From contig PNAG01000023.1 of the NCBI GenBank assembly GCA_003169845.1, forward strand, positions 62,001 through 126,000: a DNA stretch of 64,000 nt, given 5' to 3'. The position numbers and the translations under genes were made by a program. Source of the DNA: Candidatus Dormiibacterota bacterium. GTDB lineage: Bacteria > Chloroflexota > Dormibacteria > Dormibacterales > Dormibacteraceae. The notes under the pieces were generated by a model, which was not told where the DNA came from, made no database searches, and saw only the letters and a list, made by a program, of their open reading frames with translations. Of this stretch, positions 62,573 through 64,000 are shown in pieces (the first letter of the stretch is position 1; each line of letters starts with the position of its first letter).

Positions 62573-63178
62573 ATGGCTCGATCTTTCGCTTGGTTCCTGG
62601 TCAGCGAGAATCATCGGGTGGGACCGAGCCCGAGTCGGGGGGATCTGTATGAGCGCTCATACGAAGTGCGAGCTGCCGCGGGCGAGGACGTCCACGGGGA
62701 GGCTAATTTCGTCACTCGTTTTTCGCCCGGAAGCGTCCTGGATGCGGGCTGCGGCACGGGCCGAGTGGGCAGGGAGCTAAACCGGCGAGGTGTCGATGTG
62801 GTCGGCGTGGATCGCGACGCCGAGATGCTGGAGACGGCCCGGTATCGGTGCCCTTCAGCGTCATGGATCGAGGGTGACATCAGCGCCATCGATCTTGGCC
62901 GCACGTTCGACATCGTTTTGATGGCCGGCAATGTGATCAACTTCGTCATTCCAGAGTTCCGGCGGCAGGCCCTCGAGAATCTCGTGCACCATCTGAACCC
63001 GGCCGGCCTCCTCATCAATGGGCACTCGATCCGGCGTGACGGGTGCCCGCCCGCATTGTTTGCGATCTGGGCCGAGGCCGCGGGCCTGGAGCTGGTCGAA
63101 CGCTGGTCGACCTGGGATCAGGACCCCTTCGCCGACAACTCGGACTACGCCCTTACCGTTCATCGCCTCCGCGCCTAA
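62573..63178 (+). CDS. Class I SAM-dependent methyltransferase
   Basis: About 201 residues from the ATG at 62573; the start is uncertain and the frame stays open to 62471. It has YERSYEVRAAAGEDVHGEANFV, motif I VLDAGCGTGRVGREL, GVDVVGVDRDAEMLETAR (acidic loop), WIEGDISAIDLGRTFDIVLMAGNVINFV and a C-terminal strand DYALTVHRLR. It would methylate a small molecule; acceptor unknown. The TetR remnant follows directly. Confidence 0.85.
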   Translation: MARSFAWFLVSENHRVGPSPSRGDLYERSYEVRAAAGEDVHGEANFVTRFSPGSVLDAGCGTGRVGRELNRRGVDVVGVDRDAEMLETARYRCPSASWIEGDISAIDLGRTFDIVLMAGNVINFVIPEFRRQALENLVHHLNPAGLLINGHSIRRDGCPPALFAIWAEAAGLELVERWSTWDQDPFADNSDYALTVHRLRA

Positions 63179-63180
63179 CG

Positions 63181-63606
63181 AGAGACACGGGCAGCCTCGA
63201 AGGCGATCTAACGCATGTCGCCGAGAGCTGGGTCCGGCTGGCGAACCTTCAGCGCGGCGGCCGCGCGGTGGCCCATTTCATCGCGGAGGCGCAGAGTGAT
63301 CCCGACCTGGCCGTTGCCTGGCGCGAGCGCTTTGTGAACCGGATCCGGAAGGAACGCTTGCCCATCATCGAGCGCGCGATCGCGCGAGCCGAGATTCCAC
63401 CCGGCAGCGACCCCGAGCTGATCATGGATCTTCTCTTCGGTCCGCTCTACCACCGCTACCTCAACGGCCATCTTCCGCTCGACGAATCGTTCGCTCGAGG
63501 TGTTGCGCGGATGGTGGCGGCGGGCGCCCTGGATGGTGCCGCTGGGGAGCATCCCCCTCCCCCCAATCAGAGGAGGGGGGCGAGGAGAGGGGCGAGGAAG
63601 AATTAG
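63181..63606 (+). pseudogene. TetR-family regulator remnant lacking the DNA-binding domain
   Basis: The frame reads DTGSLEGDLTHVAESWVRLANLQRGGRAVAHFIAEAQSDPDLAVAWRERF, then PIIERAIARAEIPPGSDPELIMDLLFGPLYHRYLNG, the usual ligand-binding C-terminal half of a TetR regulator. The helix-turn-helix half is missing: upstream of the DTGS motif lies the end of the methyltransferase gene. The final HPPPPNQRRGARRGARKN comes from a palindromic repeat. I read it as a truncated gene; the listed ATG at 63043 lies inside the methyltransferase. Confidence 0.75.
63552..63598. repeat. GC-rich palindromic repeat in the TetR remnant 3' end
   Basis: CCCCCTCCCCCCAATCAGAG then GAGGGGGGCGAGGAGAGGGGCGAGG: inverted C-run and G-run around AATCAG, related in composition to the other copies but divergent in sequence. 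Encodes the last 18 residues of the remnant. Confidence 0.65.
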
Positions 63607-63772
63607 CCGCGTGTCCGGGCGGCCCGGAGTCGCTCCCAGCAACTTCCCAGCAACCTCCCAGGTCCGGTCTACCTCGCACTCAGCTCGCCCCCAGGTGCCG
63701 TGGGCATCTTTAGAGGCATTCAAGCAGCAAGCCGCCTCCCTCTCGGAGACAGGCGTTCGCGAGGTAGTTTCC
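63607..63772. other. Intergenic region, no gene seen
   Basis: 166 bases. It contains the direct repeat AGCAACTTCCCAGCAACCTCCCAG and no convincing promoter other than the ribosome site of the next gene. Confidence 0.3.
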
Positions 63773-64000
63773 ATGTTGAACTCTGACCGTTTCGCAAGCG
63801 AATCCCTCGATTCGCCCGGCGGGTTGACGCCCCCGAGTGATCCGCCGGTGGATCCCTTCGATTCACCTTCGGGCTGGTCTCCGCCGCCGGGCAAGACCCA
63901 CCTCAGGCGGGCACCTCGAAGGCTGGCCATCGGGGCCACCGTGGTCGCCCTCGTCGGCATGTTGGGGGTCCTCCTCCTCGGCACAAACACGGCCAGCGCG
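63773..64000 (+). CDS. N-terminal part of a membrane/secreted protein (cut by window edge)
   Basis: Not in the ORF track because it runs off the end. ATG at 63773 with GAGGT 7 bases upstream. The frame is open for 76 codons: a Ser/Pro/Asp-rich cytoplasmic stretch (ESLDSPGGLTPPSDPP, SGWSPPPGKTHLRRAPRR) then a hydrophobic segment (LAIGATVVALVGMLGVLLLG) and NTASA. This is the layout of signal-anchored secreted proteins; the function lies beyond the window. Confidence 0.6.
   Translation, partial: MLNSDRFASESLDSPGGLTPPSDPPVDPFDSPSGWSPPPGKTHLRRAPRRLAIGATVVALVGMLGVLLLGTNTASA

Overview
The window is chromosomal DNA from a high-GC bacterium. No phage, plasmid, insertion sequence or CRISPR array was seen. 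Several genes point to a Gram-positive-like Terrabacteria lineage: the MurT/GatD lipid II amidase pair, a 32-residue bS22-type ribosomal protein otherwise familiar from Actinobacteria, a DUF222 (13E12-type) HNH nuclease, class IIa glycyl-tRNA synthetase and the ComEA/ComEC pair. The gene mix and the frequent leaderless starts would fit Chloroflexota, Dormibacterota or deep Actinobacteriota. That placement is inference; a 16S rRNA or marker-gene tree would settle it.

Layout. 1-4.1 kb: the end of nicotinate phosphoribosyltransferase, two unknown membrane or secreted proteins, a secreted phosphoesterase, a small membrane protein and a YbjQ protein. 4.2-10.4 kb: an accessory-looking block with a two-domain nuclease-like protein, a K+ channel, a Trp/Pro-rich DUF3761-like surface protein, a coiled-coil/PH-like protein, an orphan HsdR_N protein and an AlbA_2 (Schlafen-like) two-gene module. 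10.4-24.1 kb: a housekeeping core (glyQS, VOC protein, recO, hlyC/corC, prs, glmU, lon, gatD-murT-ispE-gamma-carbonic anhydrase, rpsT, holA). 24.1-31.9 kb: comEC-comEA, tRNA-Gln, leuS, an EamA transporter and a HIT protein. 31.8-42.3 kb: amidohydrolase, acyl-CoA dehydrogenase, bS22, LemA, PLD lipoprotein, SAM hydrolase-like protein, sulfite-oxidase-like enzyme, tRNA-Ala, a tandem pair of STAS/SpoIIAA-like proteins, an EamA transporter and an AlkZ-like glycosylase. 42.4-48.7 kb: a surface-glycan-type group (two polytopic membrane proteins, AsnB, GT2 glycosyltransferase). 48.7-61.1 kb: metH, HNH nuclease, aldehyde dehydrogenase, cupin, malQ, acnA, a small hydrophobic repeat protein and a methanogen-type ThyA-like protein. 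61-64 kb: a membrane protein, a methyltransferase, a truncated TetR remnant and the start of a further membrane/secreted protein.

Three cross-cutting signals stand out. (1) A TAnnnT-like -10 box lies exactly 6 nt before the start codon of at least nine genes (lon, holA, comEA, acnA, aldehyde dehydrogenase, HNH nuclease, AlkZ-like glycosylase, GT2, molybdopterin oxidoreductase), so leaderless mRNAs are probably common; this resolves several start codons. (2) A 15-base motif, TTAACAGGCwGGrTT, occurs four times, always on the minus strand and 8-19 nt beyond the end of a minus-strand gene. In three of the four cases it lies 35-36 nt upstream of the -10 box of comEA, the PLD lipoprotein or the HNH nuclease. 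I know of no described element that matches it. (3) A family of GC-rich palindromic repeats (CCCTCTCCCC-GGGGAGAGGG and relatives) sits in intergenic DNA and has been read into the C-terminal tails of three proteins.
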